Assembly: GCF_000518265.1 (NCBI RefSeq)
Contig: NZ_JADG01000011.1
Location: 186,001 to 250,000, forward strand
Direction of reading: 5' to 3'
Source: Actinomadura oligospora ATCC 43269
Lineage (GTDB): Bacteria > Actinomycetota > Actinomycetes > Streptosporangiales > Streptosporangiaceae
Length of the DNA: 64,000 nucleotides
Below, piece by piece: positions 14,475 through 26,068 of this stretch. A model generated the notes under the pieces. The model was not told the DNA's origin. It saw only the letters and a list, made by a program, of their open reading frames with translations, and ran no database searches. Position 1 is the stretch's first letter, and the number at the start of each line of letters is the position of its first letter. The translations under genes and the position numbers were made by a program.

Positions 14475-17435
14475 ATGCGTTTCGGGGTTCTCGGGCCGCT
14501 CGCGGTGTGGACGGACGGTGGCGAGGCCGTCCGGGTGCCCGAGGCCAAGGTGCGGTTGCTGCTCGCGGTTCTGCTGGCCGCTGAGGGCGACGTCGTCTCG
14601 TCCGACCGTCTGGTTGAGGAGCTGTGGGGAGACCGTCCGCCGCGTAATCCCTCGGGGACGTTGCAGGCGCGCGTGTCCCAACTGCGCAAGGTGTTGGAGG
14701 ACGCCGAGCCGGGCGGGCGCGCGCTCGTCCGCTCGCAACCACCCGGATACGCCCTGGCCGCAAGCGCCACGGACGCGATCGAGTTCACCGGGCTGGTCGC
14801 GCGCGCACGAGGAGAGACCGACGTACGCGCACGAGTGAAGCTGTTCGACGAGGCGCTGGCCCTATGGCGCGGAGCGGCGTTCGCCGATTTCGACATCGCC
14901 GGTGGGACGGCTTTGGAGGAGGCCCGGCTCAGCGCGATCGAGGAGCAGGCAGAGGCGCGACTGGAGATCGGTGAGCTTCCGGCCCTCGGCGGGCTCGTCG
15001 CGGAGCATCCGCTGAGGGAGCGGCTGCGCGCGGCGCACATCCTCGGCCTGTACCGCGCCGGACGGCAGGCCGAGGCGCTGGCCGACTACGAGGCGCTGCG
15101 TCGGCTCCTCGCGGACGAGCTGGGCGTCGATCCGAGCCCCGAGCTGGCCGCGCTGCACCGGTCGATCCTGCGGCAGGCGGACGAGCTGAAACCCGCGTGC
15201 CCGACGTCCAACCTGCCCGCCGTCGTCGGCGACCTGATCGGGCGGGAGCGGGACGTCGCGCAGGCGCGGGCGGCGCTGCGCGGAGAGCGGCTGGTCACGC
15301 TCACCGGGCCGGGCGGGGTCGGCAAGACGCGGCTGGCGCTGGAGGTCGCGGCCCGTTCGACGCGGGAGCACCCCGACGGGACGTGGCTGGTGGAGCTGGC
15401 GGGAGGCCGTCCGCGCGACGCCGCCGAGCTGGCCGACCTGGTCGCCGGGGTGCTCGGGCACAGGGACGAGACCGACGCGTCCTCGCCGGTCGACCGGCTC
15501 GCGGCGGTGCTGCGCCCGCACCGGGCGCTGCTCGTCCTCGACAACTGCGAGCACGTCGTGGACGCCGTCGCGGACCTGGTCGGACGGCTGCTGGCGGCGG
15601 CGCCCGGGCTGACCGTCCTCGCGACGTCGCGGGAGCCCCTGGGGATCGCGGGCGAGCGGGTGCGGGCCGTCCCGCCGCTGGAGCCGGGGAACGCCGAGCG
15701 GCTGTTCGCGGCGCGCGCCGCCGCCGCGGCGCCGGGGTTCGCGCTGACCGGCGAGAACGCGGCGGCCGTCGCGGCCGTCTGCCGCCGCCTGGACGGCCTG
15801 CCGCTGGCGCTGGAACTCGCCGCGACGCGCGTCCGGGCCCTCGGCGTGGACGACCTGGCCGAGCGGCTGGACGACCGGTTCCGGCTGCTCACGCGGCGCG
15901 GCGGGCCCGCGCGGCAGCAGACGCTGCGCGCCGTCATCGACTGGAGCTGGGAACTGCTGAGCGATCCGGAGCGGGTCGCGCTGCGCAGGCTGGCCGTCCA
16001 CGGGGACGGCTGCACGCTCCAGGCGGCCGAGGAGGTGTGCGGCGATCCGGACATCGACGTCCTCACGCGGCTGGTCGACCGCTCGCTCGTCGTCTTCACC
16101 GAGGACCGCCGGTACCGGCTTCTGGAATCGGTCTCCGACTACTGCCGGGAACGCCTCCGGGAAGCGGGCGAGGAAGAGCTCGTGCGCGCGCGGCACGCCC
16201 GCTACTACACGGCACTCGCCGAACGGGCCGTCCCACATTTGCGCGGACCGGATCAGGAACGCTGGCTTCAGCGGCTCGATCGCGAGGGCGCCAACTTCCG
16301 CGCCGCGCTGGAGTACCGGGCTGACCCGGTCCTGGCGAACGCGCTCGGCTGGTACTGGTTCCTACGCGGACGACTCAACGAGGCCCGCCGCTACCTGACC
16401 CTTGCCCTCACCCAGGACGCGCCCGCGCACGTCCTGCGTCGCACGCGCGTATGGCTGAACGGCCTGACGATGCTGTCGGGAGAGGGCGACGAGTCCGAAT
16501 CCCTTCGGAAGGAGGCCCTCGGCCCGGACGCGGATGCCTGGTCGCTGTGGTTCCTCACGTTCGTCCACTGGCCCTATGGGGACCTGCCCGCCAACCACGC
16601 TCGCCTAGAGCGCGCGCTCGGAATGTTCGAGGACGAGGGTGACCGCTGGGGCGAGGCCGCCGTCCTGAGCACCCGCGCGAAACTGCTCATGGTCGGCGGC
16701 GACCTGTCCGCCATGCGGCGGGACGCCGAACGCAGCCTCCGGCTCTTCGGGGACCTGGGCGACGCGTGGGGCGAGCTCGAGGCCGCCGACGCCGCCGCCC
16801 GGCACGCCGAGATCGTCGCCGACTACGGACGGGCCGCCCACCTGCGGCGCGAGGTGATGCGCCGCGCCGAACGCCTCGGCATGTGGGCGGAGGTGTCGTT
16901 CGCGCTGTCGGGCCTCGGCCGGATCGCGCTGCTGGAGGGCGACCTCGACGAGGCCCATGACCTGCATGAACGCGCCCTCGCCCTCGCCCGCGACCGGTCG
17001 TCGCGGTCGGCCGAGGAGTTCGCCGCGATCGGCCTCGCCCTGGTCGCCCGGCGGCGCGGCGACCTGGACGCCGCCGAAGGGCACCTGCGGAGCCGCCTGC
17101 CGTGGCTGCGCGGCATCGGCGGGACGGCGGGCATCGCGTTCATCCACACCCAGCTCGGTTTCGTCGCCGAGCAGCGCGGCGACGCCGCGTCCGCCGCGGA
17201 CCTGCACGCCACGGCCCTGGAGTCCGCCCGCGAGACCGGCGACCCGCGCGCCGTCGCCCTCGCGCTGGAGGGCCTCGCCGGGGCGCGCTCCCTGGCGGGC
17301 GACACGGCCGAGGCGGCCCGGCTGCTCGCCGAGGCCGACGCGATCCGGACGTCCGTGGGCGCTCCCCTCCCGCCCGCCGAACGCTTCGACGTCGACCGCG
17401 TCACCGCCCGCCTCGGCACCTCACGCGGCCGCTGA
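14475..17435 (+). CDS. AfsR/SARP-family regulator with NB-ARC and TPR domains
   Basis: A 986-residue protein. Residues 1-90 form the OmpR-like winged helix (LLAVLLAAEGDVVSSDRLVE, LQARVSQLRKVL), 95-240 the bacterial transcriptional activation domain ending ELGVDPSPELAALHRSIL. An NB-ARC/STAND ATPase follows with P-loop GPGGVGKT (278-285), kinase-2 LLVLDNCEHV and GLPLALELAATRVRAL, and the C-terminal 300 residues are TPR-like helices. This is the architecture of pathway-specific or pleiotropic antibiotic regulators. ATG 14475 begins exactly at the MRFGVLGPL start of the domain. It probably controls the adjacent oxidoreductase and perhaps the prenyltransferase-SDR pair. The gene ends in a 33-bp tandem repeat. 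Confidence 0.92.
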   Translation: MRFGVLGPLAVWTDGGEAVRVPEAKVRLLLAVLLAAEGDVVSSDRLVEELWGDRPPRNPSGTLQARVSQLRKVLEDAEPGGRALVRSQPPGYALAASATDAIEFTGLVARARGETDVRARVKLFDEALALWRGAAFADFDIAGGTALEEARLSAIEEQAEARLEIGELPALGGLVAEHPLRERLRAAHILGLYRAGRQAEALADYEALRRLLADELGVDPSPELAALHRSILRQADELKPACPTSNLPAVVGDLIGRERDVAQARAALRGERLVTLTGPGGVGKTRLALEVAARSTREHPDGTWLVELAGGRPRDAAELADLVAGVLGHRDETDASSPVDRLAAVLRPHRALLVLDNCEHVVDAVADLVGRLLAAAPGLTVLATSREPLGIAGERVRAVPPLEPGNAERLFAARAAAAAPGFALTGENAAAVAAVCRRLDGLPLALELAATRVRALGVDDLAERLDDRFRLLTRRGGPARQQTLRAVIDWSWELLSDPERVALRRLAVHGDGCTLQAAEEVCGDPDIDVLTRLVDRSLVVFTEDRRYRLLESVSDYCRERLREAGEEELVRARHARYYTALAERAVPHLRGPDQERWLQRLDREGANFRAALEYRADPVLANALGWYWFLRGRLNEARRYLTLALTQDAPAHVLRRTRVWLNGLTMLSGEGDESESLRKEALGPDADAWSLWFLTFVHWPYGDLPANHARLERALGMFEDEGDRWGEAAVLSTRAKLLMVGGDLSAMRRDAERSLRLFGDLGDAWGELEAADAAARHAEIVADYGRAAHLRREVMRRAERLGMWAEVSFALSGLGRIALLEGDLDEAHDLHERALALARDRSSRSAEEFAAIGLALVARRRGDLDAAEGHLRSRLPWLRGIGGTAGIAFIHTQLGFVAEQRGDAASAADLHATALESARETGDPRAVALALEGLAGARSLAGDTAEAARLLAEADAIRTSVGAPLPPAERFDVDRVTARLGTSRGR

Positions 17436-17531
17436 ACCCCCGGGTCAGCCCGGCGCGCGGCCGGTGAACCGCCCGGATCAGCCCGGCGCGCGGCCGATGG
17501 ACCGCCCGGGTCAGCCCGGCGCGCGGCCGAC
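17433..17531. repeat. 33-bp tandem repeat covering two convergent stop codons
   Basis: Three units of 33 bp share the core TCAGCCCGGCGCGCGGCC; the minus-strand TGA (as TCA) recurs at 17445, 17478 and 17511. The first unit begins at the TGA of the SARP gene (17433-17435), and the last TCA is the stop of the TetR gene. Both neighbours thus end inside the array. Confidence 0.9.
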
Positions 17532-18095
17532 GACGAGCGGAAGGAACACCTCGTCCACGATCTCGACGAGGACGTCGTCCGGCGCGGACGGCGCGCCGCG
17601 CACCACGAACTCGTCCCGCAGCAGGACGATCGCGACCGTCGCGACACGCGGGTGCAGCGCCTCGGGCGCGACCTCGCCCCGCGCGACCGCCCGTCCGAGG
17701 ACGGTCAGCCAGGGCGCGGCGACGGCGGACCGGTCCTGCAACCGCCCGACCAGCTCGGACGCTCCCCCGGCCGCGGCCATCAGCTCGCGCAGGATCGCGC
17801 CGAGCGGCGAACTCCAGTGCCGGTTCGCGCCCCGCAGCAGCTCCAGCGCGTCCTCGCGCAGGCTGCCCGTGTCCGGAACCGGAACCGTCGTGGTGAGCCG
17901 CTGGTAGGCCGCGACGCCGAGCGCGAGCCGGTTGGGCCAGCGGCGGTAGATCGCGTTCTTGTTCGTCCCGGCGCGGGCGGCGACCCTGTCCATGGTCAGG
18001 CCCGCGAAGCCGGACTCGGTCAGCTCGTCCACGGCCGCCCCGAGGATCGCGTCCTCCAGCGCCGCGCCGCGCCGGCGCGTGGGCCTGCTCGTCAT
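17511..18095 (-). CDS. TetR family transcriptional regulator
   Basis: A 194-residue regulator. The N-terminal helix-turn-helix reads ILGAAVDELTESGFAGLTMD, RVAARAGTNKNAIYRRWPNR, a typical TetR pattern with I-Y-R-R-W recognition helix end, followed by the ligand domain with the TetR_C motif GAILRELMAAAG. ATG 18095 is the only start compatible with the domain. It is convergent with the SARP gene and upstream of the terminator of the secreted-protein operon. No obvious target gene is divergent, so its regulon cannot be inferred. Confidence 0.9.
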   Translation of the reverse strand: MTSRPTRRRGAALEDAILGAAVDELTESGFAGLTMDRVAARAGTNKNAIYRRWPNRLALGVAAYQRLTTTVPVPDTGSLREDALELLRGANRHWSSPLGAILRELMAAAGGASELVGRLQDRSAVAAPWLTVLGRAVARGEVAPEALHPRVATVAIVLLRDEFVVRGAPSAPDDVLVEIVDEVFLPLVVGRAPG

Positions 18096-18194
18096 GCGCC
18101 CATCCTCCCACCGGCCGCCCGGCATACCTTCGACCACACCCTGGCCATAGGCGAGGGGACCGCCGACCCCTTCGGGTGACACTGGGCAAGGGCG

Positions 18195-18223
18195 AGGCGC
18201 CCGGACGAGTCGTCCGGGCGCCT
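18195..18223. terminator. Terminator of the secreted-protein operon
   Basis: AGGCGCCCGGACGA and its exact complement form a 14-bp stem around a single base (in practice a small loop), 13 bp after the stop of the subtilisin gene on the minus strand. The rest of 18096-18235 is promoter space of the TetR gene with no further feature seen. Confidence 0.75.
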
Positions 18224-18235
18224 TGGTCACTTCCT

Positions 18236-20869
<2,634 letters not shown>

Positions 20870-20871
20870 GG

Positions 20872-22152
20872 TCACCGTCCTCCGCAGGTCAGGTGGGCGA
20901 GCACCGTGCGGGTGTTCGCGTAGGCCAGGCCGGGGATGGGGGCGGGCTCGGTGTAGATGAGGGAGCCGACCGCCCAGACGTCGTCCGGGCCGGATCCCGC
21001 GACGGCCCGGTAGTAGTAGCCGACGCCCGCGCCGCCTCCGCCGGGCTGGGCGCCCTCGGGGACGACCTTCGTCCAGGTGGTGCCGGTGCGGTGCAGGAGG
21101 GTGGAGTCGGCGATCGCCCATAGGTCGTCCGGCCCGGAGGAGTAGACGCCGTCCATGAAGCCGCCCTGGACGACGTCACCCGGCCCGGTGTCGACGGACC
21201 ACTTCTGTCCGTCCCAGTGCATGACCAGGCCCCGGTACCCGTTCCAGTCGGCCCAGGTGCCGCGCCAGCCGCCGACGTAGACGTCGTTCGGGCCCTTCGC
21301 CACGACGGTGCTCGCGATCCCGTCGGGCATGCCGGGCGCGGCGACCGACGGCAGCCCGACCTCGGTCCACCTCGTGCCGTCGTAGTGCTCCGCGTACGGC
21401 AGGAACGCCCCGCCGCTCTCGGACTGCCGCTTGAGCCCGACGGCCCAGACGTCGTTCGCGGACGCGGCGCTGATCTGGATCAGCTGCGTGCCCGCGGTCG
21501 AGGACGACGGGTGGTCGGCGACCGTCCACTCGGTGCCGTCCCAGTGTTCGATGAGCCCGCCGTTCCCGTCGAGTGCGCCGACGGCCCAGGCGTCGTCCGG
21601 GGCGACGGACGCCACGTCCGAGAGGCGGACGCGGCTGTGCTCCGGGTCGGGCGAGGGCGCGGTCGGGACGAGCGTCCACTTGCTCCCGTCCCAGCGGCCC
21701 ATGGTGACCGTGGCGATGTCGCCCCAGCCTCCGCCGGGCGACACGATGACCCAGCCGCTGGACGCCGAGTCGTAGGAGCTGCGGGAACCGGAGAACGTCG
21801 AGCGCTTCGGCTGCAGCGGGATCTGCGGGCCCGCGGCGGTGTTCTTCGAGCCGTTCCAGACGGTCTCGGACATTCCGGCGCCCCAGTCCGAGGCGACGTT
21901 CGCGGTGAACCGGACGTCCTTGGGCGACAGCACCTGGACGTCCTGGACCTCGGTGGCCTCGACCGCGGCGGGCACCATCTTCCAGGCCGGGGTGCAGGCC
22001 GCGTTCGCCGGGACCGCGGGGCCCGCGGCGAGGACGCCGGTGAACGTCCCGGTGATCACCGTGCCGAGGCCGAGCAGCGCCGCCGTGCGACGCCTCCGCC
22101 CGGATGCGCCGGGGGTGGGCCGGTCTTGCCTGATGCGCAGGGGGATTCGCAT
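20872..22152 (-). CDS. Secreted beta-propeller-like protein with DDxWAVG repeats
   Basis: A 426-residue protein with an Arg-rich N-terminus (GRRRRTAALLGLG) and a signal peptide cleaved near PANAACT. The mature part repeats a blade-like pattern, x-x-x-[PA]-[DN]-D-[AV]-W-A-V-G followed by about 20 residues and [EH]-[HY]-[WY]-D-G-[TQ]-x-W: PDDAWAVG, ANDVWAVG, PNDVYVGG, PDDLWAIA and PDDVWAVG are visible. This is typical of exported propellers of unknown function in actinomycetes. It may bind a substrate or partner protein for the neighbouring proteases; that is inference. It is 11 bp downstream of the sedolisin-like gene and 2 bp upstream of the subtilisin gene, with AGGAGA before its ATG. Confidence 0.85.
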   Translation of the reverse strand: MRIPLRIRQDRPTPGASGRRRRTAALLGLGTVITGTFTGVLAAGPAVPANAACTPAWKMVPAAVEATEVQDVQVLSPKDVRFTANVASDWGAGMSETVWNGSKNTAAGPQIPLQPKRSTFSGSRSSYDSASSGWVIVSPGGGWGDIATVTMGRWDGSKWTLVPTAPSPDPEHSRVRLSDVASVAPDDAWAVGALDGNGGLIEHWDGTEWTVADHPSSSTAGTQLIQISAASANDVWAVGLKRQSESGGAFLPYAEHYDGTRWTEVGLPSVAAPGMPDGIASTVVAKGPNDVYVGGWRGTWADWNGYRGLVMHWDGQKWSVDTGPGDVVQGGFMDGVYSSGPDDLWAIADSTLLHRTGTTWTKVVPEGAQPGGGGAGVGYYYRAVAGSGPDDVWAVGSLIYTEPAPIPGLAYANTRTVLAHLTCGGR

Positions 22153-22163
22153 GGTGTCGTCTC

Positions 22164-23441
22164 CTAGAAGGCGCCGGTGCCGTTGGGGGCGCCCAGACCG
22201 CTCGGGCCGTCGTATCCGGCGCCCGCGGTGCAGAGGTAGCCGCCGGCGCAGTAGCCGTTCGTCCCGGAGGTGATGTCGAACAGGGACTTGGGGTGGGCGT
22301 AGAGCCGCTGGGGCGCGGGCGTGGACGAGGGGTTCCCGGCGAGGCCGTACACGCCGCCGACGAGCGCGGGCGCGACGGGGGCGCCGGACACGTTCACCCA
22401 GCCGCCGCTGCCCGAGTCGTAGGCCGAGACCGGCGTGTAGTCGGACGCGACGGCCGCGGTGTCGGCGACCGTCCGGCGGTCGCCGCAGTCGCCCTTCCGC
22501 TGCCAGGCCGGGCGCTTCTCGTAGACCGAGCAGCCGGACGTGGTGTCGCGCCACGGCGTCTCGTTCCAGCCGCGCCTGGCCGACGCGTCCCGGTGCAGGT
22601 TCGTTCCGGCGACGGCGACGACCGTCGGGTACGCGGCGGGCAGCGACTCCTGTCCGCCGCCGTTGAACCCGGACGACCCGGACGCGGCGACGATCGCGAC
22701 GCCGGGGTGGTCGAAGTGCGGCGCGAGCGCGTCCTGGCCCTCGTACTCGCCGAACCAGCCGTCCATGACGACGACCGTCCGCGCGCCCTGCGCGACCGCC
22801 TGGTCGACGGCGGCGGCCTGGTTGGCGAGGGTGTCGTCGTCGGCCTCGACCATCAGCAGGTCGCAGTTCGGGCAGGCGGCCGAGGCCATGTCCAGGCCGA
22901 CGGCCGCGTGCAGGCCCCAGGTGGCGTTGGCGGGCGGCAGGGTTCCGGTCCCGCGCTGGTCGGTCTTCCGGAAGCACGGGAACTCGGCGTCGCACACGTG
23001 CATGCCGTTCGCCGCGCGGTAGGCGTTCAGGTCCTTCTCGGCGGCGGTGACGTCGAACGGGACGACCACCGCGATCGTGCTCCCGCCGCCGAGCAGGTCA
23101 CTCGGCAGCTTGTAGGCGTCCTGGAGGTCGGCGGCGGTGAGCCCGCCGGGCGGGATGCCCTCGTCGGCGGCCTTGAGCGCGGCGGTCCGTCCGGGCCCGG
23201 CCTGGGCGAGGCCGGACTTGGCGGTGAAGGTGCGCGCCCTGCCCGCCTTCGGGGCCGCGATCCGCAACATGCAGTCGGCCTTGGCGTCGGCGACGGCGCA
23301 GGTCGTCCGCCCCCGCGGGGCCTTGGCGGCCTCACCGGACGGCGCGGACGGCGCGGCGGACGCGGACGGCGATACGGCGGCCAGCACGGCCAGCGTCCCC
23401 GCCGCGGCCAGCGTGGCCAGCCTGGTTCTGGTGATCCTCAT
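22164..23441 (-). CDS. Secreted sedolisin-like (S53) protein lacking catalytic residues
   Basis: A 425-residue exported protein whose layout matches actinomycete S53 peptidases: GLTAADLQDAYKLPS at the mature start, ASAACPNCDLLMVEA, HFDHPGVAIVAASG, YPTVVAVAGTNL, SGCSVYEKRPAWQ, and a C-terminal TSGTNGYCAGGYLCTAGAGY. However the catalytic pair that should read E-x-x-x-D just before LDMASA is His178...Gly182, the oxyanion Asp is replaced in AASGSSG, and the G-T-S-A-S-x-P serine motif reads SGAPVAP (352-358). All key positions are thus altered, so it is probably a pseudo-protease. Alignment is from memory of the family. It sits third from the end in the operon with GGGGAG upstream of ATG. Confidence 0.85.
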   Translation of the reverse strand: MRITRTRLATLAAAGTLAVLAAVSPSASAAPSAPSGEAAKAPRGRTTCAVADAKADCMLRIAAPKAGRARTFTAKSGLAQAGPGRTAALKAADEGIPPGGLTAADLQDAYKLPSDLLGGGSTIAVVVPFDVTAAEKDLNAYRAANGMHVCDAEFPCFRKTDQRGTGTLPPANATWGLHAAVGLDMASAACPNCDLLMVEADDDTLANQAAAVDQAVAQGARTVVVMDGWFGEYEGQDALAPHFDHPGVAIVAASGSSGFNGGGQESLPAAYPTVVAVAGTNLHRDASARRGWNETPWRDTTSGCSVYEKRPAWQRKGDCGDRRTVADTAAVASDYTPVSAYDSGSGGWVNVSGAPVAPALVGGVYGLAGNPSSTPAPQRLYAHPKSLFDITSGTNGYCAGGYLCTAGAGYDGPSGLGAPNGTGAF

Positions 23442-23454
23442 GTCTGCTCCCCGC

Positions 23455-25971
23455 TCAGCCGTCGAGCCGGTAGGCGTGGACGTTGGTCTGCGTGACGGAC
23501 GAGCCGTCCGCGTCGTGCGCGGTCACCCGCAGCGACACCCAGCGGTGGTCCTGGTCGTACGCCGGGTGCGTGACGGACGCGTGGAACACGCCGCCCGTCC
23601 CCGCCGTGGCGTCGACGGGCTTCGACCAGGTCGTCCCGTTGTCGTAGGAGACCTCGACGGTGGCGGTGACCCCGGCCGGGGCGGCCTGGTACTGCTGGTG
23701 GGAGACCCGGAACCCGATGTCGAACGGCTGCCCGGCCTTGGCGCGCGAGTCGACGTCCAGCTTCAGGTCGTAGTTCACGAACAGCAGCGGCAGGAACGAG
23801 CAGGACGTGGACGGGTCCAGCCCGCAGAACGCCGTCTTCGGGAGGGTGGCGTTCGCGCCGCCGGGCGCGGAGCGGAAGCGCCAGTCCGTGCTGCTGGTGA
23901 CGTCGGGGACGTCCGGGTCGGACGACTCCCAGACGAGCCGGTAGTCGGCGGGACCCGGCTTCAGCGGCAGGTTCGTCGGGTCCGGGCTGTACTTGAGGCT
24001 CTCGGCCTCGGTGGAGTAGGCGAGCTTGCCGTCCCGGTAGAACCGCAGTTCGTTCCCCGGGGGGTTGTAGTAGTAGTGGTGCGTCGGGTCGGCGTCCGCG
24101 CCGCCCTTGAGGAACAGCGCCGCAAGATCGCCCTGGCGGCACGCGGCGCACGCCTGCCCGACGGCGTCGTTGCTGACGGGGACGTTCTCTCCGCCGCCGA
24201 GGTTGAACCCTGTGGTCAGGACGTAGTCGGCCGAGACCGACGGCGTGAGCGGGGACCCGCCGAGGTCCTGCTGCACCACCTGGCCGGGCCTGAGCGTCCG
24301 GCGCAGGTCGTTCAGCCGTTCGCCCTTGTCGGGGTTGAACGCCGTCTCCCACACGACCTGGTCGGGGTCGCTGCTGTAGAGGTAGTCGGTGCGGTCACCG
24401 GCGGGCACCTGGCCGGAGAACCCGACGGACGTGTAGGACCAGGGGAGGAAGGCGTTGGTGAAGAACCCGATCGGACCGGCGGACGCGTCGTCCGACGGCT
24501 TGTTGTACAGCCGGGACTTCACGATCGCGAAGTCGGACTCGGCGAGCGTGTGCGTCTGGTTCGCCGGGATCGACCCCTCGTACGGGAAGACCGCCTTGTA
24601 GGTCGGGCCCGCTCCGATCACGTCCTCGGTGCCGGTGCTGAGCGAGGTCGTCCCGAGGAAGTGCAGCTTCCCCTTGGTCACGGCCTTGGTCGGGGTGACG
24701 TACAGGTTCGGGTAGCCGTTCCAGACGGCCGAGCCGAGCCGCATGTTGTAGAAGCCGATCAGGGCGCCGATGCCGTTCGGCGGGACGCCCGTCTCCTTCC
24801 CGTGCGTGTCCGTGCGGATGAACGACATGAAGTCGACGCGCGGCATGTCCGGCTTCGGGGGCGCGGCGAGGTCCGTCTTGTACTGGACGGCCTTGCGGGC
24901 GTCCAGGACGACCGTGGTGTCGGCCGTGACGCTGACCTCGGGCTCGATGACGAGCGCGGCGCGGCTGCCCAGGTCGTCGCCCGGGCCGGTGAGCACGCTC
25001 GCCTCGATGCTGTAGGTGCCCTCGGGGACGCTGAACGCCCGCCTGCCGCCGCCCGGGTAGTTCAGGCCGAAGCTTCCGAGGTTCGCGTCGTCCACGTTGT
25101 GGACGAACCCGATCATCACCCCGGGCTTGCCGTCCTGGTCGACGGAGTCGACGGTCAGGTTGTGGAACTTGGTGCCGCTCTGCGCCGTGGCCTTCGGGGC
25201 CGCCGACTGGACGAGCGGCGGCGCGGGCGGGAGCTTCGGCGCGCCGCTCGGAGCGGCGAGCGTCATCTGTTCCACGCCGGAGAACCCCGGCGTCGCCCCG
25301 CCGCCCTTGCCCTTCGCGGCCTGCCAGTTCTTCGCGAGCAGCGCGCCGAACCCGGCCGCCTTCTTCTTGGCGACCTTCGCGTGGACGGTCCCGCCGGACG
25401 ACGAGGTGACGCTCGTCCCGGGCAGGCCCTCCACCCTGGCCGACGTCGCCCTCACCGTGACCGGCAGGGACGCGGCGTGCTTGTCGTCCAGCTTCGCCCG
25501 CACGAGGTAGCCGACGTCGAACAGGCGCGGGTCGAGGGTCGTGCCGACGAACGGCGCGGCCTTCGCGGGGATCACGTAGGTGTCGCCGTTGTAGCCGAAC
25601 TGCGCGAACGTGCCGCCGTTCTTCCCGACGGCGTCCAGGGGGTTGGCCTGCTGCGAGCCGTCCTCCGCGACGTCCACGCGGAAGCGGTCGCCGGTCACGA
25701 GCGTCACGTCCGCGCTCTTGACCACCTTCGCGGCGGGCGCCGCGGACCTCGGGGCCACGGGCCTCGGGCCCACCGGCGGCGCGGGCGGCTCAGCCGCGCG
25801 CCCGCCCGGTCCCGCCGTCGCCGTCCCGACGGCCGCCCCCGCCGTCGCGAGCACCACGGTCACGCCGAACGCGGCCCCCGTCCCCCGCCGCCCCCGGCCC
25901 GTTCTGCGCTTTCCCGCTCGGTTCGCCTGCCGCGCCCGCGCGAGCGCGGCGGTCAGTCGGAATCTGGACAC
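23455..25971 (-). CDS. Secreted subtilase-like shell protein without a peptidase domain
   Basis: An 838-residue exported protein. Residues about 85-190 (VTLVTGDRFRV, GDTYVIPAKAAPFV, LDPRLFDVGYLVRA) match the N-terminal prodomain of the large (1,100-1,250 aa) streptomycete subtilisin-like peptidases, and the end (LPLLFVNYDLKLDVD, VEVSYDNGTTWSKPV, VSLRVTAHDADGSSVTQTNV) matches their C-terminal domains. The S8 catalytic domain expected between them is missing: there is no D-T/S-G, HGTH or GTSMA motif. The junction is a Lys/Gly/Ala/Pro-rich linker. It may be a binding or chaperone-like relative of the proteases. GTG 25971 has GGAGG 5 bp upstream; first gene of the four-gene operon, 13 bp before the next. 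Confidence 0.8.
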   Translation of the reverse strand: MSRFRLTAALARARQANRAGKRRTGRGRRGTGAAFGVTVVLATAGAAVGTATAGPGGRAAEPPAPPVGPRPVAPRSAAPAAKVVKSADVTLVTGDRFRVDVAEDGSQQANPLDAVGKNGGTFAQFGYNGDTYVIPAKAAPFVGTTLDPRLFDVGYLVRAKLDDKHAASLPVTVRATSARVEGLPGTSVTSSSGGTVHAKVAKKKAAGFGALLAKNWQAAKGKGGGATPGFSGVEQMTLAAPSGAPKLPPAPPLVQSAAPKATAQSGTKFHNLTVDSVDQDGKPGVMIGFVHNVDDANLGSFGLNYPGGGRRAFSVPEGTYSIEASVLTGPGDDLGSRAALVIEPEVSVTADTTVVLDARKAVQYKTDLAAPPKPDMPRVDFMSFIRTDTHGKETGVPPNGIGALIGFYNMRLGSAVWNGYPNLYVTPTKAVTKGKLHFLGTTSLSTGTEDVIGAGPTYKAVFPYEGSIPANQTHTLAESDFAIVKSRLYNKPSDDASAGPIGFFTNAFLPWSYTSVGFSGQVPAGDRTDYLYSSDPDQVVWETAFNPDKGERLNDLRRTLRPGQVVQQDLGGSPLTPSVSADYVLTTGFNLGGGENVPVSNDAVGQACAACRQGDLAALFLKGGADADPTHHYYYNPPGNELRFYRDGKLAYSTEAESLKYSPDPTNLPLKPGPADYRLVWESSDPDVPDVTSSTDWRFRSAPGGANATLPKTAFCGLDPSTSCSFLPLLFVNYDLKLDVDSRAKAGQPFDIGFRVSHQQYQAAPAGVTATVEVSYDNGTTWSKPVDATAGTGGVFHASVTHPAYDQDHRWVSLRVTAHDADGSSVTQTNVHAYRLDG

Positions 25972-26068
25972 GGGTCCTCCTGTCGGTCCTGCCGGTCCTC
26001 GGGTTCGCCTCGGGGCGGACTCGGGCGTCCACCCACTCCTCGTCCTCCGGGCCCGGCTCTTCCGGCTC

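Noticed and set aside
22164..25971. Frameshift or sequencing error as the cause of the missing protease motifs
   Set aside because: Both reading frames are intact over their full lengths, flanking motifs are in the same frame, and no alternative frame contains HGTH, GTSMA or GTSAS sequences.
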